The notes: generated from the letters alone by a model not told the origin. DNA of 64,000 bases from Lachnospiraceae bacterium (GCA_028692395.1 JAQUXP010000012.1:1-64000); one strand, 5' to 3'; shown: positions 27,440 through 36,959, counted from the first letter of the stretch. Numbers and translations: made by a program.

Positions 27440-27508
27440 GACAAAAAAATAGATTCTGCTAAAAAGTGCATGGCCGCTGCCTGCTTCCCTTTTAGCAAAA
27501 TCTATTTT
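27440..27508 (-). terminator. Terminator of the pst-pho operon, related to the long-hairpin family
   Basis: On the minus strand AAAATAGATTTTGCTAAAA (27490-27508) pairs with TTTTAGCAGAATCTATTTT (27446-27464) around a 25-base loop and is followed by T's. It begins within the phoR stop codon. The AATAGATTTTGCTAAAA block is identical to the middle stem of the hairpin element at 34228-34472. Confidence 0.85.
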
Positions 27509-29165
27509 AAAACAAAATCCTTATGGTGGTTCCCACATCCGGTGTACTGTCGATCATCAGTCTGGCATCATGGAGCAGCGCTCCGTGCTTGACGATGGAA
27601 AGGCCCAGTCCGGTGCCTCCCGTCTCCCGGGAATGACTCTTATCTACTCGATAAAACCGCTCAAAGATACGTTCCTGATCTTCCTTTGCAATACCGATTC
27701 CATTGTCAGCAATCTTCACACGTGCATGACCGTTGACCTCCGAGATATCAATTTTGACATAACCGCCTGGTTTGTTATACTTGATAGCATTATCGCTGAG
27801 ATTATACAGCATCTCATACAGAACCTGGCGAACACCCTGAATCTGCTGCGGCTTCCCGGTAACCTCCAGCGTAATATCTGTCTCTGCCGCCCGAAGGCTG
27901 AGCCTTCCCGCCACCTCCTGCGCCAGAGTATACAGATCCACCGTCTCCATCGGAAGGGTACCATCATCCTCATCCAGTCTTGACAGCTTGATAATGTCTG
28001 CCACCAGAGAACTCAGCCGGGCGGCTTCACTGTGGATCCTTCCTGCAAAGTTTGCAATATCTGCAGGCTTTACCATATTATTCTCAATCAGCTCTGCATA
28101 TCCGGAGATTGACATCAAAGGTGTCTTCAATTCATGGGAAACATTGGCAGAAAATTCTCTTCGCATCACTTCTGCTTTTTGTTTTTCTGTCACATCCAGC
28201 AGAAGAAGTACCGTACCGGAAACCTTCTCGTTCCCTACCCGAACCGGATTGGCATGGAGCTGATACACCTTTCCACCGATATCCATCAGGCGTTCCTCTG
28301 ATTCTCCTGACAGTGCCTTCTGAAAGGCATCCTTTAGATCTTCATTTCGACTGACTGTAATAATGTCATGTCCCACACATTCTTCCCGCTTTACATGGAA
28401 CAGATTCTGGGCCGCACGATTAACAGAAAGCACCACATGGCGATTGGTGACAATCAGTCCATCATCCATATATTCCGTGATGGCAAGATATTCTTCCTGA
28501 TTCTGCCTCAACTGCACAATCTGATCCTTAATCTGCTTATTCTGTTGATCCAGACGAACAAGCAGCGGACTCAATTCATCATAAGTTACATTCTCCAGCG
28601 GATGATTCAGATCCATATTATTAATAGGAGCCGTAACCTGCTCTGCCCATCTGCGGATAAAAGCCAGAGAAGCAACACCAATGCCGGCAATCAGAAGCAG
28701 AACCAGAACAAAGCCGGAAAACACATTAGTCAGCACCGTGTCAACCGTATTCGATACCCGAATAATCCGTCCATCCTTCAGCCGCATCGCATAATAATAG
28801 GCCTGTTTGGACAGAGTATCGGAGAATCTGGCATCACTGCCATAGCCCTGGGCCAGTGCCTGCTGCACCTCCGGGCGGTCCCCATGGTTCTCCATGAGAT
28901 AAGATTCCCCCGCTGAATCAAACAAGACATCTCCATCTGTATCAATTAATGTGATACGGCTGCTGGAAATGTCACTGATGTCCTGAGTTAAATAGCCATC
29001 GCCTGCTTCATTGAGTCCGTCCCTGATGTAATGGCATTCTGTATTGACGATGCTTTTCATCTCTTCGTAGGTTTTATTGTATACTACAAAGTTCATAACA
29101 AGAAATGTCAGTAATACAGAAAGTATTACCAACATTGTGGTGCTTTTAAGGATCTTTTTCTTCAT
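27507..29165 (-). CDS. phoR: PhoR-type sensor histidine kinase
   Basis: Sensor kinase of 552 residues: membrane span (about 8-30), extracytoplasmic region, second span (about 143-167), a PAS domain ('EYMDDGLIVTNRHVVLSVN'), then H-box 'SHELKTPLMSISGYAE', N-box 'NLSDNAIKYN' and 'GGTGLGLSIVK'. It senses phosphate limitation, probably through PstSCAB and PhoU, and phosphorylates the regulator encoded three bases upstream. Last gene of the pstSCAB-phoU-phoP-phoR cluster. Confidence 0.92.
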   Translation of the reverse strand: MKKKILKSTTMLVILSVLLTFLVMNFVVYNKTYEEMKSIVNTECHYIRDGLNEAGDGYLTQDISDISSSRITLIDTDGDVLFDSAGESYLMENHGDRPEVQQALAQGYGSDARFSDTLSKQAYYYAMRLKDGRIIRVSNTVDTVLTNVFSGFVLVLLLIAGIGVASLAFIRRWAEQVTAPINNMDLNHPLENVTYDELSPLLVRLDQQNKQIKDQIVQLRQNQEEYLAITEYMDDGLIVTNRHVVLSVNRAAQNLFHVKREECVGHDIITVSRNEDLKDAFQKALSGESEERLMDIGGKVYQLHANPVRVGNEKVSGTVLLLLDVTEKQKAEVMRREFSANVSHELKTPLMSISGYAELIENNMVKPADIANFAGRIHSEAARLSSLVADIIKLSRLDEDDGTLPMETVDLYTLAQEVAGRLSLRAAETDITLEVTGKPQQIQGVRQVLYEMLYNLSDNAIKYNKPGGYVKIDISEVNGHARVKIADNGIGIAKEDQERIFERFYRVDKSHSRETGGTGLGLSIVKHGALLHDARLMIDSTPDVGTTIRILF

Positions 29166-29168
29166 GCG

Positions 29169-29840
29169 TCAATCTCCAATCCGGTAACCAACACCCCGGA
29201 CAGTTTCAATCAGTTCTCCACATGCCCCGAGCTTCTGCCGAAGCGTCCTTACGTGGACGTCCACAGTTCTGGTCTCACCATCGAAGTCATATCCCCAGAC
29301 ATGACCCAGCAAAGAATCTCTGGAGAGTACAATTCCCTGATTCTCCATAAGATACTTCAAAAGTTCGAATTCCTTCAGAGTCAGCACGATCTTTTTGCCA
29401 TCCACCAGCACCTGATGCTGCAGAACCATAATCTGCAGCTTTCCGTGTTCGAGAATCGCCTGATTCTTATCTTCTTTCCCTGTGCGGCGAAGAACGGCAC
29501 GCACCCGGGCAATAAATTCCATCATGCCAAAAGGCTTTGTAATGTAATCATCTGCACCGCAGTCCAGTCCCAGAACCTTGTCATACTCTGCACCCTTTGC
29601 AGTCACCATAATAACCGGAATGTCTCTGGTTACTTCCGAATTCTTCAGCCGGCTTAGGATCTCCATACCATCTTCTCCCGGAAGCATAATGTCCAGCAGA
29701 ATCAGTTCCGGCAGCTTCTGCTCCAGATTTTTATAGAGTTCCTTGCCACTTTCGAAGCCTCTGGCACTGTAGCCGCTGGATTCAAGGGTATATACAATCA
29801 GTTCCCGGATATTCCGTTCATCTTCCACACAATAAATCAT
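29169..29840 (-). CDS. phoP: PhoP/PhoB-type phosphate response regulator
   Basis: OmpR-family regulator of 223 residues. The receiver has Asp in 'LILLDIMLPGEDG' and Lys in 'DDYITKPF'; a winged helix follows ('TVDVHVRTLRQKL', 'GVGYRIGD'). In this family it binds TTAACA-type direct repeats; two such repeats lie upstream of pstS at 34187-34203. AAAGGA precedes the ATG. Confidence 0.93.
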   Translation of the reverse strand: MIYCVEDERNIRELIVYTLESSGYSARGFESGKELYKNLEQKLPELILLDIMLPGEDGMEILSRLKNSEVTRDIPVIMVTAKGAEYDKVLGLDCGADDYITKPFGMMEFIARVRAVLRRTGKEDKNQAILEHGKLQIMVLQHQVLVDGKKIVLTLKEFELLKYLMENQGIVLSRDSLLGHVWGYDFDGETRTVDVHVRTLRQKLGACGELIETVRGVGYRIGD

Positions 29841-29864
29841 CTTCTTTACCAGTTCCTTTATACT

Positions 29865-30521
29865 TTATTTAACAAGCTCAGCGCTTCTATGCTCGCCGGT
29901 AAGAGAGAATACAACCCACTCGGCAATATTTGTTGCATGATCACCGATACGCTCATAGTATTTTGCAATCATCAAAAGATCAAAGAGCTGCTCCGGTGTT
30001 GCTTCCTGGACCTGCATCATTCTGCCAAGCTCATCTCGTACTTCCAGAAACAGATTATCTATGATATCGTCATCGTCAATTACTTTTTTTGCAAGTATCA
30101 GATCGTTCTTTACGAAGGAGTCGATACTCTCGGACACCATCTTCATGGTTGCCTTTGCCATCTCACCCAGGCGAAGCTCCTGTACCGGTGCTTTTAAGTC
30201 TGTGGTTTTGATGATCTCAGCAATGTCTGCCGCCTGATCACCGATACGTTCCATATCTGTAATCATCTTAAGTGCTGCTGATACTTTACGCAGATCGCTT
30301 GCTACCGGCTGCTGCTGAAGCAGAAGCTTCAGACACATGGATTCGATCTCTCTTTCCTTCATGTCGATCTCGCTGTCTTTTTCGATGATCTCTGCTGCTG
30401 CGCCTCTGTCCTCCTGCATCAATGCTGCCTGACTTCTCTCGATGACACTCTCGCAGAGAGCCCCCATCTCGATCAGCATCGTGTGTAACTCCTCTAACTG
30501 CTTTAAAAATAAATCTCTCAT
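29865..30521 (-). CDS. phoU: Phosphate signalling protein PhoU
   Basis: All-helical protein of 218 residues with two PhoU repeats ('MRDLFLKQLEELHTMLIEMG', 'DMERIGDQAADIAE', 'YERIGDHATNIAE'). It links transporter state to PhoR and restrains phosphate uptake. ATG 30521 was chosen because GGAGG lies eight bases upstream, placing the start one base after the pstB stop; an upstream in-frame start would overlap pstB without family similarity. Confidence 0.93.
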   Translation of the reverse strand: MRDLFLKQLEELHTMLIEMGALCESVIERSQAALMQEDRGAAAEIIEKDSEIDMKEREIESMCLKLLLQQQPVASDLRKVSAALKMITDMERIGDQAADIAEIIKTTDLKAPVQELRLGEMAKATMKMVSESIDSFVKNDLILAKKVIDDDDIIDNLFLEVRDELGRMMQVQEATPEQLFDLLMIAKYYERIGDHATNIAEWVVFSLTGEHRSAELVK

Positions 30522-30522
30522 A

Positions 30523-31275
30523 TCAACCGAACCTCCCTGAAATGTAATCTTCTGTACGTTTGTCCTGTGGCATGGAGAAGAGTTTTTCTGTATCTCCATA
30601 TTCAATGACCTCGCCTAATAAGAAGAATGCTGTTTTATCTGAGATTCTTGCCGCCTGCTGCATATTATGAGTTACCATAATGATAGTATAATCCTTTTTC
30701 AGCTCCTCAGCAAGGTCTTCTATCTTTGAAGTTGATATCGGGTCAAGAGCAGATGTCGGCTCATCCATCAGAAGTACTTCCGGCTGAACTGCCAGGGCCC
30801 GGGCGATGCAGAGTCTCTGCTGCTGTCCACCGGACATACCCAGGGCGCTTTTCTTCAGCCTGTCTTTTACCTCATCCCAGATTGCTGCCTGTCGAAGAGA
30901 AGTTTCCACGATCTCATCCAGCTTTGCTTTACTGCGAATACCATGTGTTTTGGGACCATAAGCAATATTATCGTAAATACTCATGGGAAAAGGATTTGGC
31001 TTCTGGAATACCATACCGACTCTTTTTCTCAAAGCATTGACATCCATCCTTTTATCATACATATCCTCTCCGTCCAGACAGATGCTTCCGGTAATCTTAC
31101 ATCCGCTGATGAGATCATTCATTCTGTTCAGAGATTTCAGCAGTGTGGATTTACCACAGCCACTGGGTCCGATAAATGCAGTAATTTCTTTTTCCTGCAT
31201 TTTTATATCTACATTTTTCAGTGCATGGAAATCTCCATAATAGAGATCCATATGTTCAACGGTAATCTTATCCAT
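30523..31275 (-). CDS. pstB: Phosphate ABC transporter ATP-binding protein PstB
   Basis: ATPase of 250 residues with Walker A '[19 protein letters not shown]', signature '[15 protein letters not shown]' and Walker B '[13 protein letters not shown]'. The 'LNRMND' after Walker A is typical of PstB. It energises phosphate import with PstA and PstC, five bases after pstA. Confidence 0.96.
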   Translation of the reverse strand: MDKITVEHMDLYYGDFHALKNVDIKMQEKEITAFIGPSGCGKSTLLKSLNRMNDLISGCKITGSICLDGEDMYDKRMDVNALRKRVGMVFQKPNPFPMSIYDNIAYGPKTHGIRSKAKLDEIVETSLRQAAIWDEVKDRLKKSALGMSGGQQQRLCIARALAVQPEVLLMDEPTSALDPISTSKIEDLAEELKKDYTIIMVTHNMQQAARISDKTAFFLLGEVIEYGDTEKLFSMPQDKRTEDYISGRFG

Positions 31276-31280
31276 TTTAT

Positions 31281-32138
31281 TTATCCTTTCGCGATCTTTT
31301 TAGCCAGTAAACCGGACAGGCCATTGATTGCCAGTACCAGAACCAACAGTATAACTGCTGTTGCATAAGCTTTATCCATATGAAGACCCTCACTGGAAAG
31401 TACATACATATGTACCGCCAGTGTACGTCCTGAATCCATCAGTCCTGCATACTTTGCAACGCTTCCTGCGGTATACAAAAGAGCTGCTGTCTCTCCGACC
31501 ACACGCCCGGTTGCCAGAATAATACCGGAAAGAATTCCAGGTACTGCTGCCGGAAGTACAATACGAAAGATCGTACGAAGCTTACCGGCTCCAAGTCCGA
31601 AGCTTGCTTCACGATACATATCCGGTACGGATACCAGCGCTTCCTCAGCGGTTCTCATGATCAGTGGAAGAATCATAATCGCCATGGTAAATGCACCTGA
31701 CAGCATGGAGTAGCCCCATTTCAGCGTTGTTGCAAAGAACAACATACCGAACAGACCATATACGATGGACGGGATTCCGGAAAGTGTTTCTGCCGTAATA
31801 CGGATCACTCCTACAATCTTTCCGCCGTTGTCGGCATATTCTACCAGAAAGATAGCGGCAAAGATGCCAAGAGGTGCTGCGATTACAAGTGATACTAATG
31901 TCATAACCAGTGTATTCACCAGTGCCGGTATCAGGGAAGAGTTATCACTGTTGTACACCGGTGCAAAAAGATCTGGTGTCAGATTACCGATTCCCTTTAC
32001 CATAATAAACAAAATCAGGAAAAGCAGGATGAACAGTGCAATTGCGGATGCCACCCAGGTAATTCCGGTCAGGAACATGGAAAAATTACTTTTTTTATAG
32101 GAAACAACTACTGCTTCCTTTTCATTTACATTACTCAT
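31281..32138 (-). CDS. pstA: Phosphate ABC transporter permease PstA
   Basis: Inner-membrane permease of 285 residues with six hydrophobic spans and the EAA-type loop '[20 protein letters not shown]'. It pairs with PstC to form the channel. Its start overlaps the pstC end by eight bases; GGAGG precedes the ATG. Confidence 0.95.
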   Translation of the reverse strand: MSNVNEKEAVVVSYKKSNFSMFLTGITWVASAIALFILLFLILFIMVKGIGNLTPDLFAPVYNSDNSSLIPALVNTLVMTLVSLVIAAPLGIFAAIFLVEYADNGGKIVGVIRITAETLSGIPSIVYGLFGMLFFATTLKWGYSMLSGAFTMAIMILPLIMRTAEEALVSVPDMYREASFGLGAGKLRTIFRIVLPAAVPGILSGIILATGRVVGETAALLYTAGSVAKYAGLMDSGRTLAVHMYVLSSEGLHMDKAYATAVILLVLVLAINGLSGLLAKKIAKG

Positions 32139-32994
32139 TTCCGGACCTCCGATTCAGTAAAGATACAACCAGATTGATAATCAGGATGAATACAAAGAGT
32201 ACAACTCCGGTTGCGATTAATGCTTCTCGGTGAAGGTCAGCTGCATATCCCATCTCCAGTACAATGTTGGAGGTCAGAGTACGAACACCCTCCATCAGTC
32301 CTTTTGGCATACGGGCCTGATTTCCTGCTACCATGATAACTGCCATGGTCTCTCCTACCGCACGGCCGATTCCAAGAACAATACCTGCGATGATACCGGA
32401 TTTTGCTGCCGGAACGATGGTACGATATACACTCTGTGAATGTGTGGCACCAAGAGCCAGGGAACCTTCATAATAACTCTGTGGAACACTCTGAAGTGAA
32501 GATTCCGTAACACCCACAACGGTGGGAAGAATCATAATTCCCAGAAGGATGGATGCTGTAAACATGGTATTGCCATTGGCAAGATGAAACACATTCTTGA
32601 TCAGCGGCACCATCAGTACCAGTCCGAAGAATCCGTATACAACAGACGGAATACCTGCCATCAGGTTGATACCTGCCTTACAGATTCCATAGGCTTTTTT
32701 CGGGCAGTACTTTGCCAGAAAGATGGAAGTCAGAAGTGCAAGCGGCACACCGAATGCGATGGCACCGGCTGTTACATAGATACTTCCCAGGATCATCGGA
32801 AGAATTCCGAAGATGTTATTACCCGGTTTCCATGTCTGTCCAAGCAGGAATTTGAAAACTCCAATTTTTCCCATCGCCGGGATTCCATTTGCAAAAAGGA
32901 ACACGCAGATAAGAACTACGGCGAGTACGGAAGTGCACGCTGCTATGAGGAACACAATCTTCATAGCTGTTTCTTTTATATAATTTGATTTCAT
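32131..32994 (-). CDS. pstC: Phosphate ABC transporter permease PstC
   Basis: Inner-membrane permease of 287 residues with six spans and the cytoplasmic loop 'YYEGSLALGATHSQSVYRTIV'. The start at 32994 is preferred over 33000 because AGGAG is then nine bases upstream. It lies downstream of a terminator-like hairpin that would lower its expression relative to pstS. Confidence 0.95.
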   Translation of the reverse strand: MKSNYIKETAMKIVFLIAACTSVLAVVLICVFLFANGIPAMGKIGVFKFLLGQTWKPGNNIFGILPMILGSIYVTAGAIAFGVPLALLTSIFLAKYCPKKAYGICKAGINLMAGIPSVVYGFFGLVLMVPLIKNVFHLANGNTMFTASILLGIMILPTVVGVTESSLQSVPQSYYEGSLALGATHSQSVYRTIVPAAKSGIIAGIVLGIGRAVGETMAVIMVAGNQARMPKGLMEGVRTLTSNIVLEMGYAADLHREALIATGVVLFVFILIINLVVSLLNRRSGNE

Positions 32995-33012
32995 GTACAT
33001 TTTCTCCTATGC

Positions 33013-33039
33013 GTAACTGTTCACCACCGAATCAGCTAC
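33013..33039. repeat. Short dispersed palindrome, copy 5 (27-bp form)
   Basis: GTAACTGTTCA and GAATCAGCTAC form imperfect arms of the same 27-base layout as 10939-10965. It lies between the pstS terminator and pstC. Confidence 0.65.
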
Positions 33040-33071
33040 CTGCAACAATTGCTGCGCATCTATTCTGATAT

Positions 33072-33112
33072 AAAAATTTTCAGCAGCCGCCCATCTACAA
33101 GCTGCTGCTGAA
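33072..33112 (-). terminator. Partial terminator between pstS and pstC
   Basis: TTCAGCAGC/GCTGCTGAA stem on the minus strand followed by AATTTTTAT. It sits 17 bases after the pstS stop and would give more binding protein than permease. Confidence 0.7.
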
Positions 33113-33128
33113 CTTTTTTATGCCTGAA

Positions 33129-34088
33129 TTATTTTGCAGCGTCAGCCCAATCTGTGATTGTACCTGTGTAGATACCTTTTACTGCATCGCTTGTCAACTC
33201 GTCTACTGCGCTGTCCTTGTTTACGATAACTGCAATACCATCTGTTGCAATTACAGTAGCTGTAAGACCAAGAGATGACTCAGAATCTTTCAGTTCACGG
33301 GAAGCCATACCGATATCGCAGAGTCCGTCGCTTGCAGATGTTACACCAGTTGTGGAATCAGACTGCTGAACCTCAACAGTTGCGCCTGTGTTAACTGCCT
33401 GATAAGCCTCAGCAAGTTTCTCCATAACAGGTGTTACAGAAGAAGAACCAGCTACTACGATTTTGCCTGAAGGCTTGCTTCCTGCATATGCTCCAGTTGT
33501 CTTTACTGCGATGTATCCTTCGTCTGTAACAACCTTCTGTCCATCATCGCTCATAATAAAGTCTACAAAATCTTTTGCAACTTCACTTAAATCATCTTTT
33601 GTTACAATGTTGAAAGGTCTGCTGATCTTGTAAGAACCATTCTCGATGTTTTCTGCTGTTGCTTCTGCTCCGTCAATCTTAAGAGCTTTTACTGTATCAT
33701 TTAAAGAACCAAGTGAAATGTATCCGATTGCAGATGTATCTCCAGCAACAGTTGTCATCATAACAGAGGTGTTGTTTGTGATCTGTGCATCTTCCGTTGT
33801 ATTATCAACTTTTTCTCCGTTTGCATCTTTCTCTTCGATGCCGAACAGCTCAATGAAAGCACCACGTGTACCTGATCCATCCTCACGGGAGATAACGTTG
33901 ATTGCTCCGCTTGCTGCAGTTGTTCCTTCAGCTGCAGAGGTATCCTCTTTTGCTGCTTCTGTTGCAGTTGCTTCTGGTGTAGTTGTTTCTGTTGAAGCTG
34001 CTGTAGATCCTGCTGCGCTGTTTCCACATCCTACCATCATAGAAGCCGCCATAGCTGTTGCCATAAACATTGCAATTGCTTTTTTCAT
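33129..34088 (-). CDS. pstS: Phosphate-binding lipoprotein PstS, circularly permuted
   Basis: Lipoprotein of 319 residues: signal peptide with lipobox 'MVGC' (Cys21), a Thr/Glu/Ala-rich linker (about 25-60), then the phosphate-binding fold. Normally PstS runs 'AGSSSVTP' (start of the first half) to 'TG.I.NW', then 'VSREDGSGTRGAF' to 'IGYISLGSL'. Here 'VISREDGSGTRGAF' comes first (about 64-77) and 'VVAGSSSVTP' comes at 211-220, with the protein ending 'TGTITDWADAAK'. Both halves are complete, so this is a rearranged but full domain. First gene of the pst operon, preceded by PhoP boxes. Confidence 0.9.
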   Translation of the reverse strand: MKKAIAMFMATAMAASMMVGCGNSAAGSTAASTETTTPEATATEAAKEDTSAAEGTTAASGAINVISREDGSGTRGAFIELFGIEEKDANGEKVDNTTEDAQITNNTSVMMTTVAGDTSAIGYISLGSLNDTVKALKIDGAEATAENIENGSYKISRPFNIVTKDDLSEVAKDFVDFIMSDDGQKVVTDEGYIAVKTTGAYAGSKPSGKIVVAGSSSVTPVMEKLAEAYQAVNTGATVEVQQSDSTTGVTSASDGLCDIGMASRELKDSESSLGLTATVIATDGIAVIVNKDSAVDELTSDAVKGIYTGTITDWADAAK

Positions 34089-34186
34089 TGTTCTTTTTCT
34101 CCTCTTTATTCTCTTTTTGAGATTTTACATTTTGTTTTTACAATCCATAGTGTAACAATTCAATGTAAAATACAAAATCAGTACTC

Positions 34187-34203
34187 TGTTAAATCTGTGT
34201 TAA
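34187..34203 (-). promoter_or_regulatory. PhoP box upstream of pstS
   Basis: On the minus strand TTAACA-cagat-TTAACA, two direct repeats 11 bp apart at 34187-34192 and 34198-34203. This is the repeat unit and spacing known for PhoP in Gram-positive bacteria. A possible -10 (TATTTT or TACATT) follows about 20 bases on. Confidence 0.75.
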
Positions 34204-34227
34204 ACTATATTTTTTACATAAAGAGAA

Positions 34228-34472
34228 GGGGCTGTCGCACCTCGCCCACCCAGGACAGGAAGACTGCTGCCAGACACATTTGCAGGAATCCTAAGCACAC
34301 GAAAAGAATAGAATTTGCGTTGTAAGTATGCAGCACACTGTTTGAGCGAAGGGAGTTTGTGCTGCATACTTATGTTTTTAGCAAAATCTATTCTTTTTTG
34401 TGTGCTCTTGGATTCCGAAACAGTGTCTGACAGCAGTCTTCCTGTCCTGGGGTGGCAAAGTGCGACAGCCCC
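34228..34472 (-). repeat. Long-hairpin element, copy A
   Basis: A 245-bp nearly perfect hairpin. Outer arms start GGGGCTGTCGCAC and end GTGCGACAGCCCC. On the minus strand it carries the blocks shared with copies B and C: TCCAAGAG, TAAAAACATAAG, AACTC with CTCAAACAGT in the apical loop, CTTACAACGCAAA and CTTAGGATTCCTGCAAA. The paired arms between these blocks are different from B and C but self-complementary. It begins 43 bases after the stop of the hydrolase gene, in the same direction, and ends 24 bases before the PhoP box of pstS. The 427-base gap 34089-34515 holds only this element and the pstS promoter. Confidence 0.9.
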
Positions 34473-34515
34473 GTAACAATCCCATGGTGGCAGCGCCAGT
34501 GATGACGGGAAACTT

Positions 34516-35439
34516 TTAACCGGCGTTTATAAATCGGAGAATGTCTTTGTATACTTTTTCTTTTTCTCTTTCATTCAGTATTTCATGTCTCATGCCAGGA
34601 TATAATTTTCCCTGAACATTTCTATAGCCCAGTTTACGCAGATGGGAAACTGCCTGTCCGAACTTTTTCGTACTTTCCAGGCAGGGATCCTCTCTGCCGC
34701 TTAGAAAAAGGATGGGTAGCTCCAGGTTCCTGCAATTCCAGCCTTTGGAATTGTAGGTTTCCTCCATCATTTCAAATAATGTAAGATATCCGTCTACTGT
34801 AAAGGGAAATCCACAGAGGGGGCTGTTGTCATAAGCTTTCACAACCTCCGGATCGGAGCAGCACCATGCCGATTTGCTCTTCTCATTTGGAAATTTTGCC
34901 ACGTAGGGACCAAAGGACAAAGTCTGCAGCAGAATACTTCTGTGCTTTCCTCCCTGGAGTCGCTTCTGAATCCCGGCTATGATTTTTCCAATTGGCAGTG
35001 CGGAATTTCTGCTGGGGGATCCGGTAAGAATCAGAGCGTTTATTGCCGTGTCATGCTGCTTTAGATATGTACGGGCGGCCAGCGTTCCCATGCTGTGTCC
35101 CAGCAGAATCAAAGGCTTTCCCGGATATGACTTTTTCAGTCCTTTTGTAATCTGGTACAGATCACTTACCATGGCTTCAGCTCCGCCACCGTACATATAA
35201 CCCAGATCTTCCGGCGCTTTGATGCTTTTACCGTGACCCCGATGATCATGGATCACACAGACATAACCCTGTGCCGTGAGATATCTCATCAGCTCCTCAT
35301 AGCGTTCCTTATTTTCACACATACCGTGTGAGATCTGAACAACTCCTCTTATCTCTTCCTCTTTTTCCGGCGCTGTTGAAAACACTGACAATTTCAATCC
35401 ATCATAGTCTGAGATGCAGACGTCTTCTTTTGTTATCAT
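34516..35439 (-). CDS. Alpha/beta hydrolase (lysophospholipase/monoacylglycerol lipase-like)
   Basis: Serine hydrolase of 307 residues of the S33/lysophospholipase type. It has 'ISHGMCENKERYEELMRYL', 'HDHRGHGKS', the nucleophile elbow 'GHSMGT' and the C-terminal His in 'YPGMRHEILNE'. No signal peptide, so it acts in the cytoplasm. It overlaps the punA stop by four bases. The substrate is probably a lipid ester or other small ester and cannot be fixed from sequence. Confidence 0.85.
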   Translation of the reverse strand: MITKEDVCISDYDGLKLSVFSTAPEKEEEIRGVVQISHGMCENKERYEELMRYLTAQGYVCVIHDHRGHGKSIKAPEDLGYMYGGGAEAMVSDLYQITKGLKKSYPGKPLILLGHSMGTLAARTYLKQHDTAINALILTGSPSRNSALPIGKIIAGIQKRLQGGKHRSILLQTLSFGPYVAKFPNEKSKSAWCCSDPEVVKAYDNSPLCGFPFTVDGYLTLFEMMEETYNSKGWNCRNLELPILFLSGREDPCLESTKKFGQAVSHLRKLGYRNVQGKLYPGMRHEILNEREKEKVYKDILRFINAG

Positions 35440-36269
35440 GCCTTTCCCCCCATCCGGATAATGCTTTCCGTCACAAGACTTCGAAACAGCGGTGCTACCC
35501 TGTCAGCAGTCTCCTGCACTTCTCCATGGGAAAGTGGCTGTTCTGTCATACCACAGGCAAGATTCGTAATACAGGAGATTCCACAGATCTTCATGCCACA
35601 GTGATTTGCTGCGATAGCTTCACAGACCGTACTCATACCTACCGCATCTGCTCCAAGGCTCCGGCACATGCGCACCTCCGCAGGCGTCTCAAAGGCCGGT
35701 CCGCTAAGCTGCAGATAGACACCCCTCTTCAGCGGAATCTCCAGCTTCTTTGCCGCCTCCTCTATCACCTGACAACAGCTTCGGTCATACACCTCACTCA
35801 TATCACAAAATCTGGGACCAAGTGCCTCCAGATTCTCTCCAATTAGCGGGGAAGGGATAAAGCTGCTGATCTGATCTTCAATCAGCATAAAATCCCCCGC
35901 AGAGAAGTCAAAATTCACACCACCTGCTGCGTTGGTCAAAAAAAGGATTTCTGCTCCCATCTTGTACATCAGCCGGATGGGCAATACCACGTCTGTCATG
36001 CAGTAGCCTTCATAATAATGCACTCTCCCCTGCATGATAACCACCGGAGCCTCTCCTACTTTTCCAAATACAAATCTTCCCTTGTGTCCCGGAACTGTGG
36101 ATATGGGAAAACCTGGAATGTCATTGTAATCAATAACCGAATCCACCTGTATATGCTCCGCATAATCTCCCAGACCGGAGCCAAGAACCAGTGCCACCTT
36201 CGGTGAAAACGGAATACGTTCCCGGATACTTTCATACACATTTTGAAGCTTTTCGTACACCTGACTCAT
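35436..36269 (-). CDS. punA: Purine-nucleoside phosphorylase
   Basis: Trimeric-type PNP of 277 residues that splits inosine and guanosine to base and ribose-1-phosphate. Signatures are 'VLGSGLGDYAE' (phosphate binding), 'PGHKGRFVFG', 'QGRVHYYEGY' and 'GADAVGMSTVCEA'. It lies 15 bases after the ABC permease gene and overlaps the hydrolase gene, so it may share their transcript. Confidence 0.95.
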   Translation of the reverse strand: MSQVYEKLQNVYESIRERIPFSPKVALVLGSGLGDYAEHIQVDSVIDYNDIPGFPISTVPGHKGRFVFGKVGEAPVVIMQGRVHYYEGYCMTDVVLPIRLMYKMGAEILFLTNAAGGVNFDFSAGDFMLIEDQISSFIPSPLIGENLEALGPRFCDMSEVYDRSCCQVIEEAAKKLEIPLKRGVYLQLSGPAFETPAEVRMCRSLGADAVGMSTVCEAIAANHCGMKICGISCITNLACGMTEQPLSHGEVQETADRVAPLFRSLVTESIIRMGGKA

Positions 36270-36284
36270 AGATAATACCTCCTG

Positions 36285-36959
36285 CTAATACTGTTTTTTC
36301 TGCATAATCCCAACGCTGATGAGATAAGATATCCCGGTAGTGACCAGCAACGCTGCAGCTGCCACGCAGCCAAGTCCTGTTACCCCCGCATAGGCGAACA
36401 TGGCCTCCAGCTGTCCCAGGATGGCCTTCGTATCTATATGCAGGAATTCTGCAATTGATTTTCCGGCAAATAATGCAATCATAATTACTGCTGCAAACAC
36501 AATCATCACGATTCTGCTTTTTTCATTTCCATACTTCAGCTGAATCGGAAGCATGACAATCAGAAGGATATAGATCACACATACCGTCAACAGACTTCCA
36601 CCAACCAATTCTGTAACAGGTATTGTATACCGTCTGAAAAAGCTAAACAGTAACCCCATCCCTACAGAGATCGCCCATCCGGCAAGCACTCCCAGGCTTA
36701 GCAGCACATACTTTTCTCTGACATATGTCTTTCTTGTAATCGGCAAAGTCATCAGGTAAGCACCGCTGTTATCTGCCTCATCATAACTCATGGTTCCCAG
36801 TAACATCATACCACATAATATGGTGAAATATGCAACAACAAAAGTGATAGACTCAGCATTTCCAGTAAAAAGTAATACGGTTGCAATCAGAAGAAACAGG
36901 GGAAATGTTGTCCGACTCAAAAACGCCAGTTCGAAATCCTTGATTAATAATCCTTTCAT
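36285..36959 (-). CDS. ABC-2 type permease
   Basis: Membrane protein of 224 residues with six hydrophobic spans and a short start 'MKGLLIKDFELAF' typical of ABC-2 permeases encoded next to GntR regulators (YtrBC-like group). It overlaps the ATPase gene by four bases. The substrate is unknown; related systems respond to cell-wall stress. Confidence 0.85.
   Translation of the reverse strand: MKGLLIKDFELAFLSRTTFPLFLLIATVLLFTGNAESITFVVAYFTILCGMMLLGTMSYDEADNSGAYLMTLPITRKTYVREKYVLLSLGVLAGWAISVGMGLLFSFFRRYTIPVTELVGGSLLTVCVIYILLIVMLPIQLKYGNEKSRIVMIVFAAVIMIALFAGKSIAEFLHIDTKAILGQLEAMFAYAGVTGLGCVAAAALLVTTGISYLISVGIMQKKQY

Noticed and set aside
27298..27498. Possible small Lys-rich protein on the minus strand between phoR and hydC
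   Set aside because: It runs through the phoR terminator and the hydrogenase promoter, and no ribosome binding site is seen.
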